Assembly: GCA_023667395.1 (NCBI GenBank)
Contig: JAMPAC010000005.1
Location: 11,186-75,185 of the forward strand
DNA: 64,000 nucleotides
DNA from: Blautia sp.
GTDB taxonomy: Bacteria > Bacillota > Clostridia > Lachnospirales > Lachnospiraceae
Reading direction: 5' to 3'
Below the pieces are notes generated by a model that saw nothing but the letters and a program-made list of their open reading frames with translations, ran no database searches and was not told where the DNA came from. Shown piece by piece: positions 1-9,709 of this stretch. The stretch's first letter is position 1. Each line of letters opens with the position of its first letter. Made by a program: the position numbers and the translations under genes.

Positions 1-1600
1 CTCTCCTGTCGCGGCGGCTCTCGCTGTCCCGGCCGTCCCTGTCTCTCCTGTCGCGGCGGCTCTCGCTGTCCCGGCCGTCCCTGTCTCTCCTGTCGCGACG
101 GCTCTCGCTGTCCCTCCAGCTTCCATTGTCTCCGCCGTCTTTCTCTCTCCTGTCGCGGCGGCTCTCGCTGTCCCGGCCGCCCCTGTCTCTTCTGTCCCGG
201 CGGCTGCCGCTTCCCCTGCCGTCGCTCTCTTTTCCGTCCTTACGGCTGCCGAAACGCAGACCCTTGCGGTTTTCAACCTCATCCGCCTGTATCTCCGGCC
301 CCCTGTCACCTATCTGCTGTTTTAACATCACTGCGGCAATCTCCAGGGCGTCACAGCCCTCTTCCTCCATCTTGCGCTGGACGAAGGACTTCATCAGTTC
401 CATATCCTCATGCTCATGGAGTTCCCATGCGCGGTTCAGGTATTTGTCCGCCTTCGCTTTCAGCACTTTAGCGGCTCCGGGCAGCTTTTTCTCCTCAATG
501 GTAGTATGACAGAATCTTTCGATCTCACGGATCCTGTGCAGTTCCCTGGCGCTGGAAAAGGTAAAGGAACGTCCTGTCTTACCCGCCCGTCCTGTCCTGC
601 CGATGCGGTGCACATAATACTCGTTATCCAGGGGGATATCATAATTGATGACAACCTCCACATTATCCACATCGATGCCCCTGGCCGCCACATCCGTGGC
701 GATCAGGATATTGGTTCTGCCGCTGCGGAACCGGTTCATTGCCACATCCCGCTGATGCTGGGACATATCCCCATGCAGTCCTTCCACCTGGAAACCCGCT
801 TTGTTCAGTACTTCCGCAAGTTCGTCCACCTTTCTCTTCGTGTTACAGAAAATCAGGCACAGCCTGGGCTGGTAATATTCCAACAGACGGACGCAGGCGG
901 CATCCTTGTCCTGATGCTTTATCCTGTAATATCTCTGGGACACCAGCGGAATGGTCAATTCCTTTGCAGCCACCCGTATCATCCTGGCATTGTTCTGGAA
1001 CTGATTCGTGATATCCAGGATGGGTTTGGGCATGGTGGCGGAAAAGAGCGCGGTCTGATGCTCGTTGGGGATCTGCCCCAGGATCGTCTCCATATCTTCC
1101 CTGAAGCCCATGTTCAGCATCTCATCCGCCTCATCCAGCACTACCATGCTGACATCGTCCAGCTTGATGGTATGGCGGCGCATATGATCCATGACGCGCC
1201 CCGGCGTGCCCACGATGATCTGCACCCCTTTCAGCCCCATGATCTGCTTTCCGATCTCCTGGCCGCCATATACGGCAAGCACCTTGATGCCCTGCATATA
1301 TTTGGCCATCTTGCGCAGTTCCTCCGCCGCCTGCATGGCAAGTTCCCGGGTAGGGCACAGGATGACCGCCTGAAGCTTTCTCAGTTCCGGATCCACTTTC
1401 TGCAGGATCGGTATTCCGAATGCCGCCGTCTTGCCGGTACCCGTCTGGGCCTGTCCGATCACGTCGTCCCCCTGCAGGAGGTAAGGGATCGCCTCGCTCT
1501 GGATGGGGGACAGCTTCTCAAATCCCATCTCCCTTACCGCCCGGACGATACGTTCGTCCAGTAAATCGTCTAATAAGTCTTCCACTAATAATTCTTCCAC
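1..1600 (-). CDS. DEAD-box ATP-dependent RNA helicase (CshA/DeaD type), C-terminus cut by window edge
   Basis: Cytoplasmic RNA helicase that unwinds structured RNA in decay, ribosome assembly or cold adaptation (family knowledge). Visible motifs, numbered from the GTG start, are AQTGTGKT at 51-58, DEAD at 156-159, SAT at 187-189 and HRIGRTGR at 331-338, so both RecA-like domains are present. The GTG at 1600 is chosen because AAGGAG lies about 7 bases upstream. After about residue 455 the protein becomes a basic/acidic tail built of repeats such as SESRRDRRDRDGRD, resembling RGG/RS-type RNA-binding tails. The frame is still open at base 1, so the true length is unknown (533 codons seen). It has its own promoter and is separate from the polysaccharide cluster. 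Confidence 0.93.
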   Translation of the reverse strand, partial: MEELLVEDLLDDLLDERIVRAVREMGFEKLSPIQSEAIPYLLQGDDVIGQAQTGTGKTAAFGIPILQKVDPELRKLQAVILCPTRELAMQAAEELRKMAKYMQGIKVLAVYGGQEIGKQIMGLKGVQIIVGTPGRVMDHMRRHTIKLDDVSMVVLDEADEMLNMGFREDMETILGQIPNEHQTALFSATMPKPILDITNQFQNNARMIRVAAKELTIPLVSQRYYRIKHQDKDAACVRLLEYYQPRLCLIFCNTKRKVDELAEVLNKAGFQVEGLHGDMSQHQRDVAMNRFRSGRTNILIATDVAARGIDVDNVEVVINYDIPLDNEYYVHRIGRTGRAGKTGRSFTFSSARELHRIREIERFCHTTIEEKKLPGAAKVLKAKADKYLNRAWELHEHEDMELMKSFVQRKMEEEGCDALEIAAVMLKQQIGDRGPEIQADEVENRKGLRFGSRKDGKESDGRGSGSRRDRRDRGGRDSESRRDRREKDGGDNGSWRDSESRRDRRDRDGRDSESRRDRRDRDGRDSESRRDRR

Positions 1601-1653
1601 AATGATCTCCTTCTTAATAATGTATGATTCCAACTTTGTCAGCAAATATGAAC

Positions 1654-1683
1654 ATTATAACAGATACCGGGGAAATTGTACAA
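1654..1683 (-). promoter_or_regulatory. Promoter of the DEAD-box helicase
   Basis: On the minus strand TTGTAC (1678-1683), an 18-base spacer and a perfect TATAAT (1654-1659) preceded by TG one base upstream (extended -10). It lies about 55 bases upstream of the GTG start, in the gap after the last gene of the polysaccharide cluster, so the helicase is probably transcribed independently. Confidence 0.6.
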
Positions 1684-1704
1684 TACAATTTCTCAAGACT
1701 TTTT

Positions 1705-3213
1705 TCATTTCGCCATTTTTTCCCTCAATTCTTCCATAAAATATTCCTTCCATTCTTTCACGGGCGTCAGTTCCGCCGTTCCCACCCTGTAACCGCAGAC
1801 CCCCGGATCCTGTTCGTTTGCAAGAAAAATCCTCTCCCCCGATGCCACATCCCGGATATCAAAGTATATTTCGTATTCTCCAGCCGCCTTACCATGGAGT
1901 GCAAGTTCCGCATGAACCGTGTAAGACTGTTCCGCATCATTTCCGCCGGTCAGGACTCCCGGATCGCAGTCAACAGGATAATAATGCACGATACCGCTAT
2001 CTGTTTCTTTCAATATGATCCATACGTCCGTTTCGTGATACAGGGGAGCAAATCCCACGTTCCGAAGGGTGACATCCACGGAAAGTTTATCCTCCGAAAA
2101 CTGATAATCCAATGCTGTTTCATCGATCAGCAGCCGGTATCCCAAATGCCTTTCCATGTAAGACAGACCGTCCATGCCCTGAAAACAGCCCTCCTCCGTT
2201 ACCGTATACGCCGCCCACTTATCAAGCACATTCCCATCGAAATCCCTGTTGAGATAGGTGACATGCATCCGCTTCATATCCTGCAGTGCGTTTTCAAAAT
2301 CATTGTAGGAATTATCGACGATCACCTCTCCCCCGATAGGCACCACTTTACAGAGTTCCTCCTGGAACTCCAGTTCCTCCTCCCTGCTCCAGTAAGTAAA
2401 GTCACCGTCTTCCTCCCTGGTATGCTCCCCGTATGTGCCATAATCGCTCCAGCTTCCCAGCATTCCGTCATTAAACAGCCCCAGCCTGGAAGCAGGCGTC
2501 CCGTCCCCCCTCGCCACTCCCGAAACATCCCCAAGCCGGGTCACCATCCGCCACTGCATGGGCATCCGCACGGCAAGGAACGTGGAGGGATCTGTGGCGT
2601 TCATCAGTTCCTCTGCCAGGATCTGCATACTTTGGGGATCAGAGTATTGCGTTCCGTTCATCTCCCCCCAGTTGCCTATGAACAGTCCCTGCATGGTAAA
2701 TATCCTGTCCTTATACTTTCTCAATGTTGAACCCACCTGGCGTATATGCTCCAGGATCACATCGATATTCTCAGGTTCCACCTGCTCGTTCTCCCCGTTC
2801 CAGTCATACAGGAACCTGACAATAAGCTGTTTATCCACCTGTTCCAGCGCCTGGAACAACGCTTCCAGATTCTCAAGTCCCTGTTCCGAGATCGGTCTGT
2901 CCCTGAAAGTCTGCAGATTGAACTCTATCAGGGTAAGCGTCGTATCCTCATCCTGACAGAACCTGTCAGCGATATTCTGCCTGAAATCCGTCTCTTCCTC
3001 ATTAATATGAAAACCATGCATGCGGTAAAAACCCCTGTTGGGATTATAAAGCTGTCGGGCAGATTCCGTGAAAACACAGTTCTCCAGTTCCACATCGCCA
3101 TGTCCCCTCGCTGCCAGAAGACCGTTCCCGCATCTATACAGCAGTATACCGGATGTCACGATCAAAGCAAGCATAAGCAGGCTTACGATACCGCCGACCA
3201 ATAATTTTTTCAA
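1705..3213 (-). CDS. DUF4874/DUF4832 protein, membrane-anchored, last gene of the polysaccharide cluster
   Basis: A 502-residue protein with an N-terminal hydrophobic segment (residues about 4-27) that should anchor it outside the membrane. The motif NPNRGFYRM near residue 58 and the body match the DUF4874 (TIM-barrel-like) plus DUF4832 pattern; the activity of this family is unknown to me, though a glycoside-hydrolase-like fold is plausible. A second copy of the family without the anchor lies at 9710-10978, with the motif NPGRGWYRI and the same WGEM and YLN blocks. It closes the minus-strand cluster, 48 bases after the 820-residue membrane protein, which suggests a role in processing the exported polymer. 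The catalytic role is inference only. Confidence 0.75.
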   Translation of the reverse strand: MKKLLVGGIVSLLMLALIVTSGILLYRCGNGLLAARGHGDVELENCVFTESARQLYNPNRGFYRMHGFHINEEETDFRQNIADRFCQDEDTTLTLIEFNLQTFRDRPISEQGLENLEALFQALEQVDKQLIVRFLYDWNGENEQVEPENIDVILEHIRQVGSTLRKYKDRIFTMQGLFIGNWGEMNGTQYSDPQSMQILAEELMNATDPSTFLAVRMPMQWRMVTRLGDVSGVARGDGTPASRLGLFNDGMLGSWSDYGTYGEHTREEDGDFTYWSREEELEFQEELCKVVPIGGEVIVDNSYNDFENALQDMKRMHVTYLNRDFDGNVLDKWAAYTVTEEGCFQGMDGLSYMERHLGYRLLIDETALDYQFSEDKLSVDVTLRNVGFAPLYHETDVWIILKETDSGIVHYYPVDCDPGVLTGGNDAEQSYTVHAELALHGKAAGEYEIYFDIRDVASGERIFLANEQDPGVCGYRVGTAELTPVKEWKEYFMEELREKMAK

Positions 3214-3260
3214 AACCCTCTCCTCCTGTTCCAGACCGTCATGTTTTTACAGGGGCTTCC

Positions 3261-5723
3261 CTATTGATATATCGCCAGCTGGTACAGCCGCATAATATTC
3301 TGTTTGAAATAAAAGCATATAAAATCATCGTCCTCATAATACACATTCAATTCATTCGGATACATCTCCTCAAATTTCCTGCACCATTCGTATAGCCTGG
3401 ATTCCACTACGGTGCGTGTCCTCAGATTGGAATACACCTTGGAAGAATTGGGAAGGGGAACCATATTTTCTTCCGCCAGTTCCCTGGAAATTTCCGACAC
3501 CGTAATATCCGGGCACTGACTCACATAGGAACTGTAATATGCGGGATATTTTTCCCACGCCAGCCACCTGGGGCCGGTAAAGAAATGGCTCTGCCCATAT
3601 TGGAGCGGCTTTTTCTCAATAAACAGGAACACATATTCCGTCGGCAGGGTATAATCTTCCTCCAGGCTTTGGTTGATAAAAGTTACCGCCTCCTCATGAT
3701 AACCGTACTGGATGACCTGATACAGTTCGTCCACAGGCGATACGATCGTAAAGTTACCCTCCGGCAGGCTTTCCATGATGGAATAAGTGGTCATGACAGC
3801 CACATTATGGCGGGTCAGTTCGAAATACAGGTATCCGTGGAAAGTCCCTGTCACCATGGTTCCCAGATAGATACCCGCCATGCCCAAAGCTGCGGCCGCT
3901 TTCATGACCCATTTGAACATCACCAGTCCGATCAGGGTAAACAGCAGATCCACAGGGATCACCATCACGGATACGATGAGAAGCTGCGCTATGGAACAAA
4001 GCCTGGATTCCGCGATCAGCATGGGCAGCCCCAGGGAACTGGCACAGTACATACACATATAGACAAGCGATGACAACGTTAAGGATAAATAATGGTCGAA
4101 ACCGTCCGTTGCAATCTTTTTCCTCTTGCGCAGGATCAGCTTAAGCAGACCCGCGGCCACCCTGCATACCAGCCATATCAGTACCGCCAGTATCGTAAAG
4201 CCCACTATCACGCGGGCGCTGGTGTCCCTGTACAGCGTCACATAGGAAGCTTTATACAGTATCTGTGCCTTCCGTGCCATAAGGCCGGTCACTTTCCCTG
4301 CCAGTCCCCGGATCCGCTCCGCAAAAGAGGGCTTGGGCTGGGACGGCTGCACGCTCTGTACGGAAGAGACTCCCGTGGGCGTCCCCCCCTGTCCAGGGGA
4401 GACAGATCCCACCTGTCCTCCCTCCTGCGGACTTCCCGCAGGGACACCCGATGTTCCCGTTCCCTCCTGCGGTGTGCCCTCCGACGGCGCTTCCTCCCTG
4501 CTTTCCTCAATGATGGCATTTCCGCCGCTCTCCGCCGCCGTACCATTGATCACGTTCATGGCCCAGCCGATGGAGCCCTGAAAAGGGATTCCTGAAGCGA
4601 GCGCGCCCGCCATGGGCAGCACCGCTATGACAAAGCCGCCGGCCACCGCCGCCACAAGCGGAACAAACCTCCTTTTGTGAAAGATCTTCCTGAGGGACAC
4701 CGGAACAAATGCCACACAGAGAAAGAATGCCATGATGGTAGCGTAAAAATGAATGGCCAGGGAAGCCGCCAGCGTAAGCGCGAATACGATCAGATTCTCA
4801 TTCCAGTAAAATCTGGCGCGCGGCTTATTGGGCGGTATCCGGTTAGCCTCACGAAGATATTTGACCAGGAACGCCGCGCATAAAAACAGGGTATAAAGCC
4901 CGAACTCCTGGGGAAGCGTCCACTGGAGGCGGGACATACTGAATATCTCATCCACACACAATTGCTCCAGCGTAAGGAACATGGTCAGCGCCAGCATGGG
5001 GGTATACCTCCAGTGAAATATTTCTTTCAGGAGGACATATGCCGACAGCAGGAATGTCATGATATGGATTCCCGCCGTGAAAAGCAGGGCGCTGTATACC
5101 TTAACCCCGAACAGGATATGGATTGCATACAAAAAACAGTGCATCCCTTCCGGGTACACCCCCGCCGAAAAAATCTGTCCCTGGATCAGTCCGTATATCC
5201 ATGCATTATGGGGGTACATATCACCGAATCCGTAGGAATAATCCTGGAAAGCCCCATAAGAAAAATAGATCATGCCATAGACTACGGCAATCGTCAGAAG
5301 ACCATATTCCCATATATGTCCCTTTACAATATGGTAAAATTTCCTGAAACATGCTTTTATCCCATTTCCCAGCCGGGAAAAGGAATCACTCACAAAAAGT
5401 TTCAGTCCATATGTTCCATTTAACAGACAGCCCATCGTCTTAATGGCGCCTTCATCGATCAGTATCTTCTTCATGACAAAGAACAGAAAAGTCCCATAAA
5501 ACAACGTCCCTACCATAAAAGCATTCAGCAGATGGATCAGCCCCAGGCATATCACTACCGTGTTCACCAGGACCGGCTGCATCGTAACGCAAAAACCAAA
5601 ATAGAAAGTTTTCGACTTTCCTTTCAGATAACCCCGGAAAACCACGGAAGGCCAGATGAACATAAGGAACATATATGAAAAAAATACTTTAATATATTCT
5701 ATCGCCCAATATAATGTAACCAA
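3261..5723 (-). CDS. Large polytopic membrane protein, GT-C-like, with Ser/Gly/Pro linker
   Basis: An 820-residue protein with many transmembrane segments. The first half has a loop at about 168-195 with an Asp...His...YPEGMH arrangement after a membrane helix, reminiscent of GT-C glycosyltransferases that use lipid-linked sugars. A low-complexity linker rich in G, S, P, T, Q and E spans residues 400-465, then more helices follow and a soluble tail with Tyr- and Asp-rich stretches. Translation probably starts at the TTG at 5723, which has CTGGAG about 9 bases upstream. Its position between the nucleotidyltransferase-like gene and DUF4832 supports a part in polymer assembly or modification. 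No exact family is recognised. Confidence 0.6.
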   Translation of the reverse strand: MVTLYWAIEYIKVFFSYMFLMFIWPSVVFRGYLKGKSKTFYFGFCVTMQPVLVNTVVICLGLIHLLNAFMVGTLFYGTFLFFVMKKILIDEGAIKTMGCLLNGTYGLKLFVSDSFSRLGNGIKACFRKFYHIVKGHIWEYGLLTIAVVYGMIYFSYGAFQDYSYGFGDMYPHNAWIYGLIQGQIFSAGVYPEGMHCFLYAIHILFGVKVYSALLFTAGIHIMTFLLSAYVLLKEIFHWRYTPMLALTMFLTLEQLCVDEIFSMSRLQWTLPQEFGLYTLFLCAAFLVKYLREANRIPPNKPRARFYWNENLIVFALTLAASLAIHFYATIMAFFLCVAFVPVSLRKIFHKRRFVPLVAAVAGGFVIAVLPMAGALASGIPFQGSIGWAMNVINGTAAESGGNAIIEESREEAPSEGTPQEGTGTSGVPAGSPQEGGQVGSVSPGQGGTPTGVSSVQSVQPSQPKPSFAERIRGLAGKVTGLMARKAQILYKASYVTLYRDTSARVIVGFTILAVLIWLVCRVAAGLLKLILRKRKKIATDGFDHYLSLTLSSLVYMCMYCASSLGLPMLIAESRLCSIAQLLIVSVMVIPVDLLFTLIGLVMFKWVMKAAAALGMAGIYLGTMVTGTFHGYLYFELTRHNVAVMTTYSIMESLPEGNFTIVSPVDELYQVIQYGYHEEAVTFINQSLEEDYTLPTEYVFLFIEKKPLQYGQSHFFTGPRWLAWEKYPAYYSSYVSQCPDITVSEISRELAEENMVPLPNSSKVYSNLRTRTVVESRLYEWCRKFEEMYPNELNVYYEDDDFICFYFKQNIMRLYQLAIYQ

Positions 5724-5836
5724 TACTTTTTCTCCAGTCCTGCTTTCTGAAAAGCCGACAAAGCAGCCCGTACAATAAACATATTATACATCAAAGGATT
5801 CCCCATTGACAGGCTTCCATGATAATTTTAATAAAT

Positions 5837-7057
5837 TCATCCCTTCCACAACCGCATCTGCTCGATCACTTTTCCCCGTCTCCCCGCTTTCTTCAGGACA
5901 TCCCGGGCTGAAACATTACGGATCTTGCGGTTGTTGTACAGGAACCTGGCCAGCGTGGCAATCCACAATACGGGCCAGCACGGCACGCATTTTGACGCCC
6001 TGGGATAATTGAGGCGCATCTGATGGTGAAATTCCCTGACATACTCCAGGGGGCTGGCGCTGCGCAGCGCCACCATGCGGTCCCTGGAGGATTTCCCGAA
6101 TTCCTCCGCCTCCAGGACCTCCGCCATGAACGCGATGGCCTGGGCTTTCCCATAGTCCGCTTTCATCCACCGCACCGCATCGTAGCGCAGCCCGAGGAAA
6201 CGACAGCAGATTTCCGTGACCGCATCCGAAAAGCCTTTCAGCTTGCTTTCCGACACCAGCCGCAGATAGTTCTCCCGTTCCGCGGGATCTTCCGCTTCCG
6301 CGCTGTTCCACAGCACGACCCAGTCGCACAGAAGCTTCAGCCCGAACCCGGAACGGAGAAAATGCTGTAACATGTGCAGCAGCAGTTCGTATGCGTGATA
6401 TCCCGGCGATAACACAGGCATTTCCACTCCCATGGCATCCACCCTGGCCACATGCTCCCCGTACGCCCTCTGGCTCTGTCGGAGATACTCGTTGATCTCA
6501 CCGTTGTCAAAGGGTTCCGCCAGCATGGTATGAAGTTCCACCTCTATCCCGTCTTTTGTGTAAAACTGCACATGGTGTAACGCGTTCTGGTTACTGCTTT
6601 TCCTGCATCCGCCCTCCTCCAGGATCCGGCAGGCTTCCTCCAGCCTGTCGGTGTCCGGCAGAAGCAGGTCTATATCCCCTGATTTGCGCAGTTCCGGCAC
6701 AGGATAAAAGGAAGCCGTCCCCACGCCTTTCAACAAAATTACCGTAATGCCCGCCTGCTCCAGTCCCGCAATCAGATAACGGCTGGCAAACAGCAGCCGG
6801 TAACTCTGCATTGCCACGCGCTTTGACACTGCCTTTGTCCTTTGCAGGATATGCCCTGGGATCAGGTCCTTTCTCTCGTCCAGCGCATCGTAGAGCAAAG
6901 ACAGCACCTTATGGCTCTCAGTCAGCTTTAAAAACTGATCCCAGTCCACCTGTCCCCAGGGAAACACCCTGTTTTCTTTTTGATTCTTCTGACCCGATAA
7001 CGCTTCCCTCAGCAGAAGCATTGCGCAGAGTTGCTCTGTACGGAACTCTTTTCCCAT
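5837..7057 (-). CDS. NTP_transf_5-type nucleotidyltransferase family protein
   Basis: A 406-residue cytoplasmic protein. The block LKG (109-111) followed by RKSGDIDLLLP, with the metal-binding DxD at 128-130, is the signature of the uncharacterised nucleotidyltransferase family PF14907. Members often sit in surface-polysaccharide or peptide-modification clusters together with PqqD-like proteins, and here a PqqD-like gene lies at the head of the same cluster (21960-22229). The start has AAGGAG upstream and follows the flippase stop by two bases, so they are translationally linked. Substrate unknown; transfer of a nucleotidyl or sugar-phosphate group is inferred. Confidence 0.75.
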   Translation of the reverse strand: MGKEFRTEQLCAMLLLREALSGQKNQKENRVFPWGQVDWDQFLKLTESHKVLSLLYDALDERKDLIPGHILQRTKAVSKRVAMQSYRLLFASRYLIAGLEQAGITVILLKGVGTASFYPVPELRKSGDIDLLLPDTDRLEEACRILEEGGCRKSSNQNALHHVQFYTKDGIEVELHTMLAEPFDNGEINEYLRQSQRAYGEHVARVDAMGVEMPVLSPGYHAYELLLHMLQHFLRSGFGLKLLCDWVVLWNSAEAEDPAERENYLRLVSESKLKGFSDAVTEICCRFLGLRYDAVRWMKADYGKAQAIAFMAEVLEAEEFGKSSRDRMVALRSASPLEYVREFHHQMRLNYPRASKCVPCWPVLWIATLARFLYNNRKIRNVSARDVLKKAGRRGKVIEQMRLWKG

Positions 7058-7059
7058 CC

Positions 7060-8616
7060 CTATGCTCCTTTTCCAGCCCTAAGCCGCAGCTGCCAGCCCT
7101 GTATGATCTTCCATGCTTTCCTTGCCAGCAGCCGGAATTCCCTGGTCCTGTGATAAATCAGCAGATAAAGCAGGTTCACCCCGCATCCGCAGACAATCAG
7201 CCGGAGAGCACACACTTTCCACAATCCCCCTGTAAGGTGGCCGCACAGGACATCCATTCCCCACCACAGCAGGAAAGTGACCGACGCATACAGCCCATAA
7301 CGCAGAAAATATCCCTTTACAGGCATCTTCAGGCGAAACCTGTACAATACAAAGGGTTCTGCCCAGAGGGATGTGGTCACTGTACTGATCAGCGTTCCCA
7401 TGAAAATACCAAAAGTCCCCCAATATTTTCCCAGCACGATGGAAACCGTCAGATTGATCAGCGCTTCCGCCAGCGACTTATACCTGTCATACCAGAAAAG
7501 CCCCATGGAATCATGAAACGCCAGCACGGGCTGACGCATTCCCGTGATATAAAAGTTCAGGCACAGGATCAGCGTCACGCTGCGCGGGAACACATACTGG
7601 GCGCCGAAACTGATCTCCACAAACACGTCGCAGAGTTCAAAAAGGCATATGGCCGCCAGTCCGAACATCCACTGCCCCATGAAAAAAGACGCCTCAAAGA
7701 TCTTCCTGATCCGCTCCCTGCCCTCCTCCACGCCCAGGTTGCCCACGCTGGCTGTAATGCCCTGAAAAGCCTGGTTGAGCACCTGGCGCACGGAACCGAT
7801 CACCAGGAAATAATTGGAATATTTACTGACGCTGACAATCCCTACGATGGCGGACAACAGCAGGTTGTCGGAATTATTCACCACCACGCCGCCCACCTTA
7901 TGCATCAGCATCGCCCGGATATTGCGGAAGATGGACTGCCTCTCCTCCTCCGGCAGCCTCTGTACCTCTTTCTCTTTCAGGTAGGGATACATCCTGTCCG
8001 CTTTCCGGGAGACGCTGAAATTATTCCCCAGCGTACATGCCAGCTGCACTGTCACGAACAGCAGGAAATTGCCCGTAAAAATCAGGATCAGTATCTGCGC
8101 CAGATACTGCAGGAGCAGGAAAGCCGTCTGGTAGAGTATGACGATATAGCTGAGCTGGTGCGCCTCTATCAGCGTCCTCTTATAGATCAGCAGATAGGAC
8201 AGCACGGAGTTCGCCAGGTACATCAGGTAGATCAACACCAGATGCTCCACATCCGGCTGGTTCCTGATCAGCTTCCCAAAAAAGGGAATCACCAGCAGGC
8301 CGCAGACCAGCACGATCACGGCTGCGATCCTGTAAAAATATCTGTACATCCGCATCAGGCTCTTCTGCTTTTCCACGTCCTTTTTGGAGACCGGCAGATA
8401 GAGCGCATAGGTGATCGCCGTCCCCACGCCCAGTTCTGACAGCGCCAGTACATTCAAAATATTGGTAAACAGTCCGTTGATGCCCACATAGTCCTGACTG
8501 AGCGTATGGGTGAACACCACCCTGGTCACATACCCCGCCAGGATGGCAATCACCCTGGCCGCCATGGCCACGGTGGCATTGCGCGCGGAATGCTCCGTTC
8601 TACTGTTCTCGTTCAA
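7060..8616 (-). CDS. Polysaccharide flippase (Wzx/MOP superfamily)
   Basis: A multi-spanning membrane protein (about 518 residues) of the polysaccharide-export MOP superfamily, expected to flip lipid-linked oligosaccharide across the membrane. It shows the usual N-terminal helix pair with a YVGINGLFTNILNVLALSE block, regular hydrophobic helices and a charged loop (VSKKDVEKQKSLMRMY). The TTG at 8616 is preferred because GGAGGAGG lies 5 bases upstream. The in-frame ATG at 8706 would overlap the previous gene by over 100 bases and lacks a good ribosome site. With the TTG start the overlap with the Stealth gene is 17 bases. It is a second exporter besides PelG, which points to an extra polymer or repeat-unit pathway in the same operon. 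Confidence 0.82.
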   Translation of the reverse strand: MNENSRTEHSARNATVAMAARVIAILAGYVTRVVFTHTLSQDYVGINGLFTNILNVLALSELGVGTAITYALYLPVSKKDVEKQKSLMRMYRYFYRIAAVIVLVCGLLVIPFFGKLIRNQPDVEHLVLIYLMYLANSVLSYLLIYKRTLIEAHQLSYIVILYQTAFLLLQYLAQILILIFTGNFLLFVTVQLACTLGNNFSVSRKADRMYPYLKEKEVQRLPEEERQSIFRNIRAMLMHKVGGVVVNNSDNLLLSAIVGIVSVSKYSNYFLVIGSVRQVLNQAFQGITASVGNLGVEEGRERIRKIFEASFFMGQWMFGLAAICLFELCDVFVEISFGAQYVFPRSVTLILCLNFYITGMRQPVLAFHDSMGLFWYDRYKSLAEALINLTVSIVLGKYWGTFGIFMGTLISTVTTSLWAEPFVLYRFRLKMPVKGYFLRYGLYASVTFLLWWGMDVLCGHLTGGLWKVCALRLIVCGCGVNLLYLLIYHRTREFRLLARKAWKIIQGWQLRLRAGKGA

Positions 8617-9634
8617 GGCTCCTCCTCCGTTCGCCGCGTTCAAAGGCGGATCTCCCCGGCAGTATCTGTTCAAACGCCTGCTGGATCTGCTGTCTGGCAT
8701 GTTCAAAGCCGCCCTGTATCACGGCGTCGTTAATGCAGATGGCGCTCTTTTTCTGTTTTCTTATGGTATCCAGCAGTCGCGCATTGTTGTCGCTGATATT
8801 AAAATATCCAAAGTCCCTTGCCACATTTTTCGGGTGGAAGCGTCCTGATAATTTCTGCCATTCCCTGAACAGATATGGGGTAAGATCATCCCCGCTCCGG
8901 AACCTGTTGTCTGACATCCTGGTAAGCGCTTCTCCCTCTTTCTCCCATATCTCTTCAAAAGTGCCCTTACAGAAAGGCGACGGTCCGTGTACGGTATAAA
9001 AGCCCGTATACAGGGGGAAAGCCATCTCCAGCAGATTATAGAAGAAATACAGGGGCGGGTATCCTATTTTAAAATAGCTGCCCGGCTGGCGCCTCACATT
9101 CTCCCGCTTCGTAAAATATTTGCACAGCACCAGCGTATTATTCAAATAAACATGGGACATCACCGGGTTGGCGGGGTTCGCCACCACAGGCTGGAACGCC
9201 AGCATATCGCAGGGCAGTCCGCCCTGGAAAAAACAGGACGGCTTCGTGTCCCGGATCAGGAATATATCGTCGTTAAAATACACAAAATGTTCCGCCAGCC
9301 CCTCAATGCGGTGCATATAGATCTCCAGCACATTACTGTTAAAAACGGGAAGGAACTGTTTCGGGATATAATCCTCATGGCGGACCACATGCAGCCTGGG
9401 ATTCCCCGTATCAAGCCAGTCCGGCAGGTGTCCCCATGTGATAAAGTGGATCTTCCGCACCCAGGGCGCAAATCTTTCCACACCCCGGAACCAGTATTTC
9501 AGGAGTCCCCAGTCCCTGTAGCGTTCCTCGCTGTCGTCATTTTTGCCGTCAGGCAGATACGCGCTCTTTTCCCTGCGCCATGCCTCGTCCTGCCCGTCCA
9601 CCCAGGTGATCACAAAATCGATTGCATGCTCCAT
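8600..9634 (-). CDS. Stealth-family sugar-1-phosphate transferase
   Basis: A 344-residue cytoplasmic enzyme. The N-terminal block IDFVITWVDGQDEAW (residues 5-19) is Stealth conserved region 1, and RYRDWGLLKYWFRGVERFAP plus the following FVYFNDDIFL are region 2 with the acidic catalytic cluster. The later HVYLNNTLVLCKYF and HGPSPFCKGTFEEIW blocks fit regions 3 and 4. Stealth proteins make phosphodiester-linked polysaccharides by transferring hexose-1-phosphate from a nucleotide sugar (family knowledge). The length is typical. It lies between DUF4832 and the flippase and overlaps the flippase start. The implication is that part of the polymer is phosphodiester-linked or capped, which is unlike classic Pel. 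Confidence 0.88.
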   Translation of the reverse strand: MEHAIDFVITWVDGQDEAWRREKSAYLPDGKNDDSEERYRDWGLLKYWFRGVERFAPWVRKIHFITWGHLPDWLDTGNPRLHVVRHEDYIPKQFLPVFNSNVLEIYMHRIEGLAEHFVYFNDDIFLIRDTKPSCFFQGGLPCDMLAFQPVVANPANPVMSHVYLNNTLVLCKYFTKRENVRRQPGSYFKIGYPPLYFFYNLLEMAFPLYTGFYTVHGPSPFCKGTFEEIWEKEGEALTRMSDNRFRSGDDLTPYLFREWQKLSGRFHPKNVARDFGYFNISDNNARLLDTIRKQKKSAICINDAVIQGGFEHARQQIQQAFEQILPGRSAFERGERRRSLEREQ

Positions 9635-9709
9635 ACATCTGTCGAGCCGATCCGTCTCGATCTTCCACTCCTTTCAAAGCAGCTTTGGGAGCGTGGCTGC
9701 CTGTGGGGA

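Noticed and set aside
6811-8439. A 542-codon open frame on the plus strand opposite the flippase and nucleotidyltransferase genes
   Set aside because: The minus-strand frames show clear families and ribosome sites; the plus-strand product is His/Gln/Pro-rich without motifs, a typical antisense shadow.
8617-8706. Upstream ATG for the flippase
   Set aside because: Would overlap the Stealth gene by over 100 bases; the TTG at 8616 has a strong ribosome site.
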